Shown piece after piece: positions 15,994 to 25,582 of a stretch of 42,557 bases of DNA. The notes beneath the pieces were generated by a model that saw only the letters and a list, made by a program, of their open reading frames with translations, did not search any database and was not told the origin of the DNA. Position 1 is the stretch's first letter. Each line of letters starts with the position of its first letter. Origin of the DNA: JAISDD01 sp031553935 (GTDB lineage Bacteria; Bacillota; Syntrophomonadia; Syntrophomonadales; Syntrophomonadaceae); contig JAVBKS010000027.1 in assembly GCA_031553935.1 (NCBI GenBank), positions 1-42,557 on the forward strand. The letters run 5' to 3'. Position numbers and translations under genes: made by a program.

Positions 15994-17217
15994 ATGGCAA
16001 AGCAAGCCAACGATATCGTTATAACAACCTATACCAGAACTGCGATTGACAAAATGGGAGGACCATTAGCGAATATTCATAGTTCTGAATTAGCAGCAGA
16101 AGTTATGAAAGAATTGTTGAAAAAATCCGGACTTAAACCTGAACAAATTACGGATATTTATCATGGTACTGCTACGGCAATCGAAGTTGGTATGCTGACT
16201 GATATTCCTGCTCGTCAGGCTTTACTCAAGGCAGGTTTTCCTGTAACCACACTTTCCAACAATATTGATAGAGCATGTTGCTCAAGCACTACTGCTATTC
16301 AATACGCCTGGAGATTCTTAACCTATGGTGATACTGATGTTGCTATGGTAACTGGCGGCGATAACATGCAGAACATTCCGTTATTCTTAGATCCAAAATA
16401 TCGACTGCAAGGATCAAGATTGGGTGATCTTAAACTTACTGATACTCTAATTGGAGCTGGTTATAAAGGATTTGGCATAGTTTCAAAAGATGCTGGCGAA
16501 GTTGCGGTCGCGCATGGTATTGGGCGTGAAATGCAAGATGAATGGGCGGTAGGAAGCCATGAAAAATGGGGGAAAGCTTTTGATAAGGGATTTTTCAAAG
16601 ATGAAATATTTCCTCTAGAAGTTTCTCAAGGCAAGAATAAAGCACCGCTCATTTTTGATAAAGACCAACAACCTAGACCGGGAACAACTGTTGAGCAACT
16701 ATCGAAATTGCCTACAGTATATGGCAGTCCAACTGTAACAGCTGGAAACTGCCCGGGGATTAATACCGGGTCAGCTGGTTTAATTCTGATGACCAGAAAA
16801 AAAGCAGATGAACTTGGTTTAGTTCCTTTAGCAAAGGTTTATAAAGTCACAAGCATTGCTGAGCATTATAATAATATCGCTACGGTTCCTGGCAAGGCAA
16901 TTAAGCTATGCCTGGAAATGAACGGCGTAAAATTAGACGACATTGATGTTATAGAAATCAATGAAGCCTTTGCCGCAGTTACATTGACGGCAACGAGAGT
17001 ATTGTCTGATAATGACGACGGTAAATGGGCACATATTAAGAGTATTACTAATGTTAACGGTGGAGCCATTGCAATCGGACATCCTTTAGGCGGGACTGGC
17101 GCGCGTATGGTGATGACAATGATTCCTGAACTAAAAGCCAGAGGTGGACGCTTTGGCGTTGCTGCAATTTGCGGCGGACTTGCCCAAGGCGATGCAGTCT
17201 TAATCGAAGTAGAATAA
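15994..17217 (+). CDS. Thiolase 1 (acetyl-CoA C-acyltransferase family)
   Basis: 407 aa thiolase that cleaves 3-ketoacyl-CoA with CoA. Catalytic parts are complete: nucleophile C95 (DRACCSST), NEAFAA, the GHP motif (AIGHPLGGTG) and the C-terminal CGG (AAICGGLAQGD). TGGAGG precedes the ATG. It closes the run echA - CoA-transferase - acyl-CoA dehydrogenase 1 - thiolase and is followed by a strong terminator. The chain-length preference is not evident. Confidence 0.92.
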   Translation: MAKQANDIVITTYTRTAIDKMGGPLANIHSSELAAEVMKELLKKSGLKPEQITDIYHGTATAIEVGMLTDIPARQALLKAGFPVTTLSNNIDRACCSSTTAIQYAWRFLTYGDTDVAMVTGGDNMQNIPLFLDPKYRLQGSRLGDLKLTDTLIGAGYKGFGIVSKDAGEVAVAHGIGREMQDEWAVGSHEKWGKAFDKGFFKDEIFPLEVSQGKNKAPLIFDKDQQPRPGTTVEQLSKLPTVYGSPTVTAGNCPGINTGSAGLILMTRKKADELGLVPLAKVYKVTSIAEHYNNIATVPGKAIKLCLEMNGVKLDDIDVIEINEAFAAVTLTATRVLSDNDDGKWAHIKSITNVNGGAIAIGHPLGGTGARMVMTMIPELKARGGRFGVAAICGGLAQGDAVLIEVE

Positions 17218-17235
17218 TTGCTCTGATCGTATCCG

Positions 17236-17276
17236 AAAAGAATAAGGCGTGCTATTAGCTTTTGCCTTATTCTTTT
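17236..17276 (+). terminator. Terminator after thiolase 1
   Basis: A perfect 13-bp stem, AAAAGAATAAGGC (17236-17248) with GCCTTATTCTTTT (17264-17276), lies 19 bp after the stop. It ends the first catabolic operon. Confidence 0.8.
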
Positions 17277-17366
17277 CAGGGTTTAGTTGAAAATGATCGT
17301 GATGCTAATCTTAATGAACGAAATTCAGGAAATGGCATCGAAAACCTATTTATAAGGAGGATTACG

Positions 17367-18509
17367 ATGAAGAGTATTTTACCATATGATGGGGAACATG
17401 AAATGTTCAGAACTGCACTGGCAAACTTCATAGAAAATGAAGTAATGCCATATTATGCTCAATGGGAAAAGGATGGTGCACCTCCAAGGGAAGTGTTCAA
17501 GAAGATGGGCGATAATGGTTACCTTTGCACTTGGGCAGATGAAAAGTATGGCGGGGTTAACGCCGACTTTTTGTACGATTATATTGCTCATGAGGAATTC
17601 ATGAAAGCGGGAGCCAACAGCTTAACCATTGGCTTGCATAGCTCCATTGTTGCTCCGTATTTCCAAAGTTTTTGCACAGAGGAGCAGAAAGACCGTTGGA
17701 TGCCCGGAATCGTCAGCGGAGATTTAATAACATCAATCGCTATGACTGAGCCTGGTGCCGGTTCTGATCTGCTAGCTATGAGAACCAGAGCAGTAAAAGA
17801 TGGAGACAGCTATATACTAAATGGCTCCAAAACGTTTATAAGTAATGGACTTAACAATGACTTAGCTATTGTTGCTGCCAAAACTAACCCAGAAGCAGGT
17901 CATAAAGGGATTAGCCTATTCGTGGTCGAACGGGATACGCCCGGTTTTACAAGAGGAAAGAACATTCCGAAAATAGGCTTTCATGCCGGCGACACTGCAG
18001 AATTATTCTTTGAGGACTGTAGGGTACCGGCAGCGAATATGATGGGCAAAGAAGGAGCAGGGTTCGTCTACTTAATGCAGAAACTGCAACAGGAAAGGCT
18101 TCTTAGTGCAGTAGTTAATATATTTATGGCCAAACGCTCTCTGGATTTAACCATGGAATATGTTCAGCAAAGGCAATTATTTGGCAAGAAATTAAGCCAA
18201 TTTCAAAATACCCAATTTGTTTTGGCTGATGTTGCTTCCGAAATCGAAGTTGGATTAAGTTTTGTTGAAAAACTAGTTATTGCACATATGAACAATGAAA
18301 ACGTCGTCAAAGAAGTAAGTATGGCTAAATTATGGGTAAATGAAATGAATTTCAGAGTTGCTGATCGTTGCCTGCAACTATTTGGAGGGTATGGTTATTG
18401 TGAAGAATACGATATCTCCAAACAATTTGTTGACAGTAGGATATATAGTATTGTTGCTGGGACTTCTGAAGTAATGAAGGGCATTATTGCAAAAGAAATC
18501 GGACTATAA
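17367..18509 (+). CDS. Acyl-CoA dehydrogenase 2
   Basis: 380 aa, closely related to acyl-CoA dehydrogenase 1 along the whole length. The ATG at 17367 follows AAGGAGGATTACG; an in-frame start at 17262 overlaps the terminator and has no RBS. AMTEPGAGSDL and IVAGTSEVMKGIIAKE are present, with the base again at E243 in QQERL and Ala in the YEGT position. Main differences from paralog 1 lie at 71-105 (DYIAHEEFMKAG, then HSSIVAPYFQ), near the substrate pocket. No clear operator lies directly upstream, so it may depend on read-through past the terminator or on an unseen promoter. Confidence 0.93.
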   Translation: MKSILPYDGEHEMFRTALANFIENEVMPYYAQWEKDGAPPREVFKKMGDNGYLCTWADEKYGGVNADFLYDYIAHEEFMKAGANSLTIGLHSSIVAPYFQSFCTEEQKDRWMPGIVSGDLITSIAMTEPGAGSDLLAMRTRAVKDGDSYILNGSKTFISNGLNNDLAIVAAKTNPEAGHKGISLFVVERDTPGFTRGKNIPKIGFHAGDTAELFFEDCRVPAANMMGKEGAGFVYLMQKLQQERLLSAVVNIFMAKRSLDLTMEYVQQRQLFGKKLSQFQNTQFVLADVASEIEVGLSFVEKLVIAHMNNENVVKEVSMAKLWVNEMNFRVADRCLQLFGGYGYCEEYDISKQFVDSRIYSIVAGTSEVMKGIIAKEIGL

Positions 18510-18720
18510 TAATTACGAAATAGAGAAAGACCTTTTCAAAACCTTATCTAATTCAAGCTATTTGAAGGAGATTAATCTATCTGGATGACTATAGCTAATT
18601 ACTAAGTAACAGCAAGCCAGACCATAGGAAGATAGAAAGAAAACAGACGAATTTCGGATATTGTATCAAGAAATGCAAGCCGAACTAATCCATAGCAATG
18701 AAAAATAAGGAGGAATTTTG

Positions 18721-19473
18721 ATGAAGAGGTTCGAGAACAAAGTTGCCATTGTTACTGGTGGCGCTCAAGGGATTGGGGCTTCAGCATGTGAATTATTTGC
18801 AAAAGAGGGAGCAAAAGTTGTTGTAGCTGATATTAAAAATGAAGGCCAGGCATTTTCCGATAAGCTGAATTCAATGGGACTAGATTCAGTTTTTTATAAA
18901 GTAGATGTTACGAAGGAGCAGGAAGTTAAGGGCTTGATTGAGTTCGCAGTAGAAAAATACGGCAAACTTGACATTATGTGCGCTAATGCGGGAATTATGC
19001 AATATTCAGATCCCTTAGAACAAGGATCAGAAGTCTTTGATTTAACATTTGATGTCAATGTTAAAGGAGTTTTTTATTGTGATAAATATGCTATTCGACA
19101 AATGCTCTCACAAGAGAGCAGGGGGAATATCATTAACACTGCATCAAGTGCAACATTTGTTGCCCGGCCTTCTGCTTTAGCTTATTCTGCTTCCAAAGCA
19201 GCAGTAAAACAAATTACTGAAGGACTAGCAAAGATTTATTCTGCTGAAGGCATAAGAATTAACTCCTTATGCCCAGGTACAACCGAGACCGATATCATTA
19301 AGGTAGCCTTTGAAGACAACAAAGCTCTTTATGATTACAGCGTTTCATTACATCCGATTCGCCGACACGGACAACCTCATGAAATTGCCAACGCTATGCT
19401 ATTTTTGGCCAGTGAAGAAGCATCTTTTATTACCGGCACAACGCTTCTAGTCGACGGAGGGTATTGTATATAA
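18721..19473 (+). CDS. SDR family oxidoreductase (FabG-like)
   Basis: 250 aa. The ATG at 18721 is preferred (AAGGAGGAATTTTG just upstream); a TTG codon precedes it in frame. TGGAQGIG (12-19), D37 (VADIK, favouring NAD), CANAG, S142, Y155 and K159 (YSASK) are the SDR set. The C-terminus SFITGTTLLVDGGY is typical of FabG/glucose-dehydrogenase-like SDRs. In the cluster it could be a second hydroxyacyl-CoA or alcohol dehydrogenase; it lacks the HSD10-specific C-terminus of the gene at 10343, so it is not a simple duplicate. No terminator is seen after it. Confidence 0.88.
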   Translation: MKRFENKVAIVTGGAQGIGASACELFAKEGAKVVVADIKNEGQAFSDKLNSMGLDSVFYKVDVTKEQEVKGLIEFAVEKYGKLDIMCANAGIMQYSDPLEQGSEVFDLTFDVNVKGVFYCDKYAIRQMLSQESRGNIINTASSATFVARPSALAYSASKAAVKQITEGLAKIYSAEGIRINSLCPGTTETDIIKVAFEDNKALYDYSVSLHPIRRHGQPHEIANAMLFLASEEASFITGTTLLVDGGYCI

Positions 19474-19598
19474 TATAGTTCGAGTTGACTACCGAAATAG
19501 GCTTGAAAATTAGCTTTTTTGAAATCGCAATGAGCAATTGCGTTCACTGGATTCAATCCAAATGCGGACAAACATGCGTGTAATTTGTATGCGGAGTG

Positions 19599-19637
19599 TT
19601 GAGTTTTTTCATGCACACGTGTTACTATATAGTTACG
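19599..19637 (+). promoter_or_regulatory. Candidate promoter with variant motif (site E)
   Basis: TTGAGT (19599-19604) and TACTAT (19623-19628) are spaced by 18 bp. CACACGTGT sits in the spacer (19614-19622), a variant of the ATACATGTG(T) motif followed by the same T(A/T)NTATAT stretch. It lies about 250 bp before thiolase 2. The remaining gene-free bases from 19474 to 19878 show nothing else. Confidence 0.4.
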
Positions 19638-19878
19638 CTAAAACTGTGGCATAAGGTGGTGATAGCCCTCGTTATACGAATGAAATAGGAATACCGTTTG
19701 AAGGCTTGACAAATGCCGGCTATGATAATAGTTGGTAAAATTGCTCATAGTTAGCCTTTAGTATATTAAAGAATAAATATCGAGTGGATAAGTCGTATAG
19801 AGACTTTAGGCACTGGTATTAGCGCAGAACGCTAATGCTGCTATAATTACGTATTTATATTTTGGGAGGAAACAATAA

Positions 19879-21099
19879 ATGTCAAAAAATGCAAATGATG
19901 TTGTAATAGTTAGTTATGCAAGAACCCCTATCGATAGATTTGGTGGCGTATGTCATGGAGTTCATAGTACGAAATTTGCTGAATTAGTACTAAGGGAACT
20001 CATAAAGAGATCCGGGTTAAAACCAGAGCAGATAGATGAGATTTATTATGCAACCGCGCTGTTGCTTGAAGCTGGAGTATATACAGATATCCCCATTCGC
20101 CAAGCCTTATTGCACGCTGATTTCCCAGTAAGTACAGTATCGGCTACTATTAATAGAGCTTGCTGTTCTGGCACCAGTGCTGTGCAGTTTTCTTGGAGAC
20201 AACTGACATATGGTGAATCAGAAATAATTATCAGCTGCGGAGCTGACAATATGCAAAACGTACCCCTAATCATGGATTCAAAAGTGCGGCATGAGCCCAA
20301 TAGAATCGCTCATGTACAACTAACCGACACCATGGTGGGCGCTGGCTACCCAGGATTCGGAGTGGTATCTAAGGACGCCGGAGAAGTAGCACTAGAACAT
20401 GGAGTTACCCGTGAAATGCAGGATGAATGGGCAGCTGGCAGCCATGAAAAGTGGAGCAAAGCCTTTGAAAAAGGATATTTCAACGATGAAATATTCCCCA
20501 TCGAAATTGCACAGGGCAAAAAGACCATAACGATGGATAAGGATACCCAACCTCGTCCCGGCACAACAGTTGAGGCACTTTCCAAATTAGCAACTGTATA
20601 CGGAAGCCCAACCGTAACTGGCGGAAACGCACCTGGACTTAATGCCGGTGGATCCGGTATGGTTCTGATGACCCGCAAAAAAGCTGAAGAATTAGGAATG
20701 AAGCCACTGGCAAAAATCTTAAGATGCACAAGCATGGCTGACAATTACAGATATATTGCATCTGTACCGGCAAAAGCAATAATGAATGCCTGTGAAACCA
20801 ACGGCTTAAAATTAGATGATATCGAAGTAATTGAAATCAATGAAGCATTTGCAGCAATGCCATTAGTCTCGACAAGAGTTCTTTCCAATGGCGATGATGG
20901 CAAGTGGAGTTATCTAAAATCGATCACTAATATCAACGGCGGAGCAGTTGCAATCGGACATCCACCGGGAGCAACCGGCAACCGCTTAGTAATGACAGCT
21001 ATGCGCGAACTAAGAAATAGAGGCGGAAAATATGCAGTTGCAGCTATTTGTGGCGGTTTAGCGCAGGGCGATGCTGTAATAGTTGAAGCTGAATACTAA
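19879..21099 (+). CDS. Thiolase 2
   Basis: 406 aa. All catalytic elements are kept: Cys nucleophile in INRACCSGTSAV, EINEAFAAMPL, AIGHPPGATGNR and AAICGGLAQGD. GGGAGG is 10 nt before the ATG. It stands alone between two ~400-bp gaps, with a hairpin downstream, so it looks monocistronic. It is paralogous to thiolases 1, 3 and 4 over the full length. Confidence 0.92.
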   Translation: MSKNANDVVIVSYARTPIDRFGGVCHGVHSTKFAELVLRELIKRSGLKPEQIDEIYYATALLLEAGVYTDIPIRQALLHADFPVSTVSATINRACCSGTSAVQFSWRQLTYGESEIIISCGADNMQNVPLIMDSKVRHEPNRIAHVQLTDTMVGAGYPGFGVVSKDAGEVALEHGVTREMQDEWAAGSHEKWSKAFEKGYFNDEIFPIEIAQGKKTITMDKDTQPRPGTTVEALSKLATVYGSPTVTGGNAPGLNAGGSGMVLMTRKKAEELGMKPLAKILRCTSMADNYRYIASVPAKAIMNACETNGLKLDDIEVIEINEAFAAMPLVSTRVLSNGDDGKWSYLKSITNINGGAVAIGHPPGATGNRLVMTAMRELRNRGGKYAVAAICGGLAQGDAVIVEAEY

Positions 21100-21205
21100 T
21101 TCGCTTGCAAAATACTATTCGATCCCTTTGTGAACGCGGTTTGCAGTCGCTACAGACAAATCTATTTGTCCGTGTTTTCACAAATATAGATTCTCATGAT
21201 TCTAA

Positions 21206-21229
21206 GCGGCTAGTGAAATCACTAGCCGC
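21206..21229 (+). terminator. Hairpin after thiolase 2
   Basis: GCGGCTAGTG (21206-21215) pairs perfectly with CACTAGCCGC (21220-21229) around AAAT, followed by CATTTTAGG. Its U-tract is weak. The stem sequence returns at 22886 after the next gene. The rest of 21100-21507 contains no other supported feature. Confidence 0.55.
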
Positions 21230-21507
21230 CATTTTAGGAAACTATTCCAAATAGAACTATTGCTATACAGTTAGAGTCTTTCTAATTGAACAAATCATTC
21301 ATTGCTACTAAATGCATATCTGTCTACTAGAATTATGTCCGCATTCTGATAACTTCATATAAGAAATATTACCTTTCTAAGGCAAATTGTTTTGGAATGC
21401 CATTCTTGTTGCCACGAAACATGATAACGAGACAATCAAAAATATTGATTCGTTTAGTGAGGATTAGTGTGAATTCAAATATTTTGGGATATAGAAAGGA
21501 GAATACT

Positions 21508-22683
21508 ATGAGTTTACCACTAGAAGGAGTAAAGGTTTTAGATTTATCTCGATTACTACCTGGACCATTGTGTACAATGATGCTCGCTGACTTGGGAGCT
21601 GAAGTTATAAAAATTGAGGATCATATGGGTGGCGACTATATTCGCTGGTTTCCACCTAAGAGAAACAAGCAATGCATTAGTTACTTTCCAATGAATAGAA
21701 ACAAAAAGAGTGTTAGACTTAATATCACCAAGCCGGAAGGCAAAGAAATATTTCTAAAAATGGTTCAAGAAGCAGATGTGATAATGGAAACTTTTCGCCC
21801 CGGGACTATGGAAAGACTGGGTTTGGGTTATGAACAAGTAAAGTCAATTAATCCAGGCATCGTATATTGCTCCCTGACTGGGTATGGGCATGACAGCCCT
21901 TACCGTAATCTGCCTGGTCATGATGCCAATTATTTGGCTGTCGCTGGCCTGCTAAGCACTATTGGAACCAAAGAGGGCAGACCTGTTATACCGGGGATTC
22001 AAATTGCTGATATTGCTGGAACTTATAATGCTACAGTTGCAATCCTTAGTGCGATTTATGGCAAGCAAAGGACTGGAGAGGGGCAATACTTAGATGTTGC
22101 TATTACTGACAGTGCAATTTTATTTCAAGTTTTGGGAATGACTCAGTTTATGTATGATGGAGTCAACCCCAAAATGTCAAACGATGATCTTTCCGGCAAG
22201 TATGCATTTTACGATGTCTATCAAACTAAAGACGGCAAATATTTAGTTAGTGGCAATGTCGAGGAAAAATTCTTTTCAAACTTTTTAAAAGCCATAGGTA
22301 AAGAGGAATTAATGAAAGATATGTTTGCTGCAGAACCACGTCAATCAGAAGTTAAAAATGAAATTGCCGATGTTATTAATACTAAGGATCGTGCTGAATG
22401 GATGGAAATTCTAAAGGACTATGATGTCTGTACAACTCCGGTAAATGACTTTGGAGATGCTTTGCAGGACCCACATGTTAAGAGCAGAGGTCTATGGTTC
22501 GAAATGGATGACCCGGTGGAGGGAAAGATATCACAATTCGGATACCCGGTCAAGTTCTCAACATATAAGCCGGGATGGCGGACCGCTCCACCAGATTTAG
22601 GTGAGAATACGGCAGATATTGTGAAGTCATTAGGTTATAGCGATGAACAAATTAAAGAACTATTGGAGAAAAAGATCATTTAA
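21508..22683 (+). CDS. CaiB/BaiF family protein, alpha-methylacyl-CoA racemase-like (1)
   Basis: 391 aa. The ATG at 21508 follows AAAGGAGAATACT. The family includes class III CoA-transferases and alpha-methylacyl-CoA racemase (AMACR). The three residues used by the racemase are visible: H138 in LPGHDANYLA, D168 in IQIADIAG (30 residues later, as in mycobacterial MCR H126/D156) and E252 in GNVEEKF. The His and the late Glu are not general features of the CoA-transferases, so a racemase of 2-methylacyl-CoA is favoured, though not proven. It stands alone between two hairpins with similar stems. Confidence 0.85.
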   Translation: MSLPLEGVKVLDLSRLLPGPLCTMMLADLGAEVIKIEDHMGGDYIRWFPPKRNKQCISYFPMNRNKKSVRLNITKPEGKEIFLKMVQEADVIMETFRPGTMERLGLGYEQVKSINPGIVYCSLTGYGHDSPYRNLPGHDANYLAVAGLLSTIGTKEGRPVIPGIQIADIAGTYNATVAILSAIYGKQRTGEGQYLDVAITDSAILFQVLGMTQFMYDGVNPKMSNDDLSGKYAFYDVYQTKDGKYLVSGNVEEKFFSNFLKAIGKEELMKDMFAAEPRQSEVKNEIADVINTKDRAEWMEILKDYDVCTTPVNDFGDALQDPHVKSRGLWFEMDDPVEGKISQFGYPVKFSTYKPGWRTAPPDLGENTADIVKSLGYSDEQIKELLEKKII

Positions 22684-22885
22684 TTGGGCAACATGCAACT
22701 CTACAGTAAGTAGTAGTTGGTCCCATAACTACTCTGATAGATCTTGTGGTTTTGGCTTCCCGCTTGAGTGTTTTTTAGAAGACTTCTTACTCATGACGAA
22801 GCAGTATTAGGGGATGATGAATATTATAAGATGTGCATGACGCCAGTACCTAATGTTAAGGCAAAAGTATTTTTTATATAAGGGT

Positions 22886-22917
22886 AAGCGGTTAGTGGAA
22901 GTACTAGCCGCTTTTTT
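22886..22917 (+). terminator. Terminator downstream of the racemase-like gene 1
   Basis: AAGCGGTTAGT (22886-22896) pairs with ACTAGCCGCTT (22902-22912, one G-T pair), followed by a T-run. It lies about 200 bp after the stop. Confidence 0.7.
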
Positions 22918-22931
22918 CAATTGAAAACAAT

Positions 22932-22962
22932 AGCTCGGGAGCTTAATACTAACTCCCGAGCT
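22932..22962 (-). terminator. Terminator of the minus-strand thiolase operon
   Basis: AGCTCGGGAG (22932-22941) and CTCCCGAGCT (22953-22962) form a perfect 10-bp stem. On the minus strand it is followed by ATTGTTTTC, 47 bp past the stop of thiolase 4. Confidence 0.65.
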
Positions 22963-23008
22963 GTGGATTAGAAATTTGCGAATTCTCAATTTAACTAATA
23001 AATATGAC

Positions 23009-24244
23009 TTATTGCTCAGCTTCTAGAATTACAGCGTCACATTGTCCGATGCCACCGCAAATTGCAGCTGCACCATATTTCCCGCCGCGAGATAACAGCT
23101 CTCGCAGAAGTGTCATAACTATCCTGGTTCCGCTTGCCGAAACCGGGTCTCCGATAGCAATTGCTCCGCCATTAACATTAGTTATTGATTGGAGTTGATT
23201 CCATTTACCCGCATCACTATTTGCTAAAACCTTGGTGGATATTAACGGAAATGCAGCAAAAGTCTCATTGATTTCTAATAGGTCAAGATCATCTAATTTT
23301 AAACTACAAGTGGCGAGACCCTTACTAATTGCCGCTGCAGGTAATTTGGCGGAATTCTTCTGATCATCAGCATAACTTGCAACAGTCAATATTTTGGCTA
23401 AAGGTTTTAAGCCAAGCTCCTCCGCTTTCTTTCTTGTCATCATTAGTAACCCAGCGGCTCCGGCATCCATTCCGCTAGTATTACCTTGCGAAATGCATGA
23501 ACTGCCACTTAATAAGGCTTGCTTGGCTATATCCTCAAGCTTAATGCCAGGATTCGGGCATTGATCTTTATCCAGCACTACAGCTGCTTTGGTGTCTGTA
23601 GGTGCCACTGTGATACTAAATAATTCATCTTTAAAGAATCCCTTATTATAAGCCTGTTCCCATTTTTTGTGACTATCAAAAGACCACTGATCTTGCATGT
23701 CTTTATTAATTCCCATTTCTTCTGCAAGTTCGCCAGTTTCTACTGCTAAATCACCAAAACCCTTATAATTATATACGAGTTCTAACAGTTGGTCTTTTAG
23801 AAGCAAGTTTTGCACCTTAAAACCTTGGTGGCGAAGCCGCTGGGCTTCTAGATAAAATGGAGTATGGCCTACATTATCAGCTCCAGAGGATATAGCAATC
23901 TCAGCATCATCCAGCATTAGATTAATCATGCTAATTTCTATTGCTGCAGTCCCAGAGCAGTAAGAGCGGTCAATATTATTTGAAAGTGTAGTTTGCGGAA
24001 AATCAGCCCTCAAAAGTGCTTGTCTGGCTGCCACATTTCCTTTGGTTGCAATTTCCATTAACATAGCCGAGCCGTTATTGATTTCACTAATTTGGGGTTG
24101 TTTTAGGCCTGATCTTTTCAATAATTCTGTGTAAACATCGGCTAAAAGATGATAAGTTATGCTATTGTATAAAGCTCCACCAAATTTATCGAAAGCTGTT
24201 CTTGCATAATGTGTTATCACCACATCGTTAGCATTTTTTGCCAT
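23009..24244 (-). CDS. Thiolase 4, catalytic residues substituted
   Basis: 411 aa, full-length thiolase fold and clearly a paralog of the other three. Two of the key residues are changed: the Cys nucleophile is Y95 (IDRSYCSGTAA, against IDRACCSST in thiolase 1), and the catalytic His of GHP is D366 (AIGDPVSASG). NEAFA reads NETFA. The C-terminal Cys is kept (C396 in AAICGG). The frame is intact, with GGGAGG at the right distance from the ATG, so it is translated. A neighbouring Cys (C96) might act, but a non-catalytic partner of thiolase 3, or a new activity, is more likely. It is last in the acd3-thl3-thl4 operon. Confidence 0.9.
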   Translation of the reverse strand: MAKNANDVVITHYARTAFDKFGGALYNSITYHLLADVYTELLKRSGLKQPQISEINNGSAMLMEIATKGNVAARQALLRADFPQTTLSNNIDRSYCSGTAAIEISMINLMLDDAEIAISSGADNVGHTPFYLEAQRLRHQGFKVQNLLLKDQLLELVYNYKGFGDLAVETGELAEEMGINKDMQDQWSFDSHKKWEQAYNKGFFKDELFSITVAPTDTKAAVVLDKDQCPNPGIKLEDIAKQALLSGSSCISQGNTSGMDAGAAGLLMMTRKKAEELGLKPLAKILTVASYADDQKNSAKLPAAAISKGLATCSLKLDDLDLLEINETFAAFPLISTKVLANSDAGKWNQLQSITNVNGGAIAIGDPVSASGTRIVMTLLRELLSRGGKYGAAAICGGIGQCDAVILEAEQ

Positions 24245-24276
24245 TATTATTTCCTCCCTCTATTAATCCACTTCAA

Positions 24277-25500
24277 TTATTCTGCCTCAACGAGTACAGC
24301 ATCACCTTGAGCTAAGCCTCCGCAAATTGCCGCTGCTCCGTATTTTGCACCCCGTCTTTTTAGTTCCCGCAGTGTAGTCATGACTAAACGGGTTCCGGTT
24401 GCTCCTACTGGATGGCCTATTGCGACTGCTCCACCATTGATATTGGTGATATCTTGATAGTGTTTCCAAAGTCCATCGTCACCTTTAGACATTATCTTTG
24501 TGGAGACTAGTGGCATGGCGGCGAAAGCCTCATTAATTTCGATTACTTCAATATCAGTAGCCTTAATCCCGGCCATCTCCGCACTAATAAGAATGGCAGC
24601 ACCAGGTACTGTTGCAATATATCTGTAATTATCTGCAACACTTGCGACATTTAGAATTTTGCCAACCGGTTCGCAACCTAGTTCTTCAGCTCTTTTTCTG
24701 GTCATTAAAATGACTCCGGAAGCTCCTGAATTAAGACCGGGTGCATTTCCGCCGGTAATGGTGGGGCTTCCAGGAACTAATGGCAGTTTTGACAGAACTT
24801 CGAATGAGGTTCCGGGCCGCGGGGATTGGTCGGTATTGAATATGATTGGCGGTTTTTTGCCTTGCTGAATTTCTAAAGGAAAGATTTCTTCTTTGAAATA
24901 GCCTTTCTCAAATGCTATGCCCCAGGTGTCGTGGCTTCTAACTGACCACATATCCTGCATTTCTCTGCTAACATTATGTTCTAAGGCAACTTCACCGGCA
25001 TCGACAGCTACCCGGCCCCAATCCTCATATCCTACAGCTGTTAACTGATCTTTTAAAGTGAGATTGCCTCTAAAGATGGGATCCCAGCGAAATTTTGGAT
25101 CGAAAACTAGGGGCATATTTTGGAAATTATCTGCGCCGATTACCATTGAGACATCGCAAATACCAGCTCTTAGGCGCTTCCAAGCAACCTGCATTGCAGT
25201 AGTTGATGAACAGCAAGCTCTGTCATAAGTTGTCGAAATTGTTGAACTGGTTAAACCGCCCTTTAGTAGTGCTTGCCGAATAGGAATATTTTTCTTTAAG
25301 CCGATCTCCGATGCTAGACAGCTACCATACTGTGCTTCCTGAATTAACTCTGGCTTGAGTCCAGATCTTTTAATTAGTTCAGCGATTACAGCCGAAGCTA
25401 AATCCGAGCTATGCCAATCGGCAAGTATGCCTCCAAATTTATCAAATGCGGTCCTGGCATAGTGGGTTAGAACAACATCATTAGCGTTTTTTGCCATCAC
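24277..25500 (-). CDS. Thiolase 3
   Basis: 407 aa. Catalytic parts are intact: DRACCSSTTAM, EINEAFAAMPL, AIGHPVGATGTR and AAICGGLAQGD. The start codon at 25500 gives MMAK; the next ATG (25497) is equally possible, and AAGGAGG lies upstream of both. It sits between acyl-CoA dehydrogenase 3 and the substituted thiolase 4, 32 bp from the latter, which points to joint translation of an active and an altered thiolase. Confidence 0.92.
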   Translation of the reverse strand: MMAKNANDVVLTHYARTAFDKFGGILADWHSSDLASAVIAELIKRSGLKPELIQEAQYGSCLASEIGLKKNIPIRQALLKGGLTSSTISTTYDRACCSSTTAMQVAWKRLRAGICDVSMVIGADNFQNMPLVFDPKFRWDPIFRGNLTLKDQLTAVGYEDWGRVAVDAGEVALEHNVSREMQDMWSVRSHDTWGIAFEKGYFKEEIFPLEIQQGKKPPIIFNTDQSPRPGTSFEVLSKLPLVPGSPTITGGNAPGLNSGASGVILMTRKRAEELGCEPVGKILNVASVADNYRYIATVPGAAILISAEMAGIKATDIEVIEINEAFAAMPLVSTKIMSKGDDGLWKHYQDITNINGGAVAIGHPVGATGTRLVMTTLRELKRRGAKYGAAAICGGLAQGDAVLVEAE

Positions 25501-25582
25501 TTTTTCCTCCTTAATTTATTAATAATCCGGAAATATCCGGCATTAACCATTAGTTACTTATTCCAATTACAGCTACCGATTG

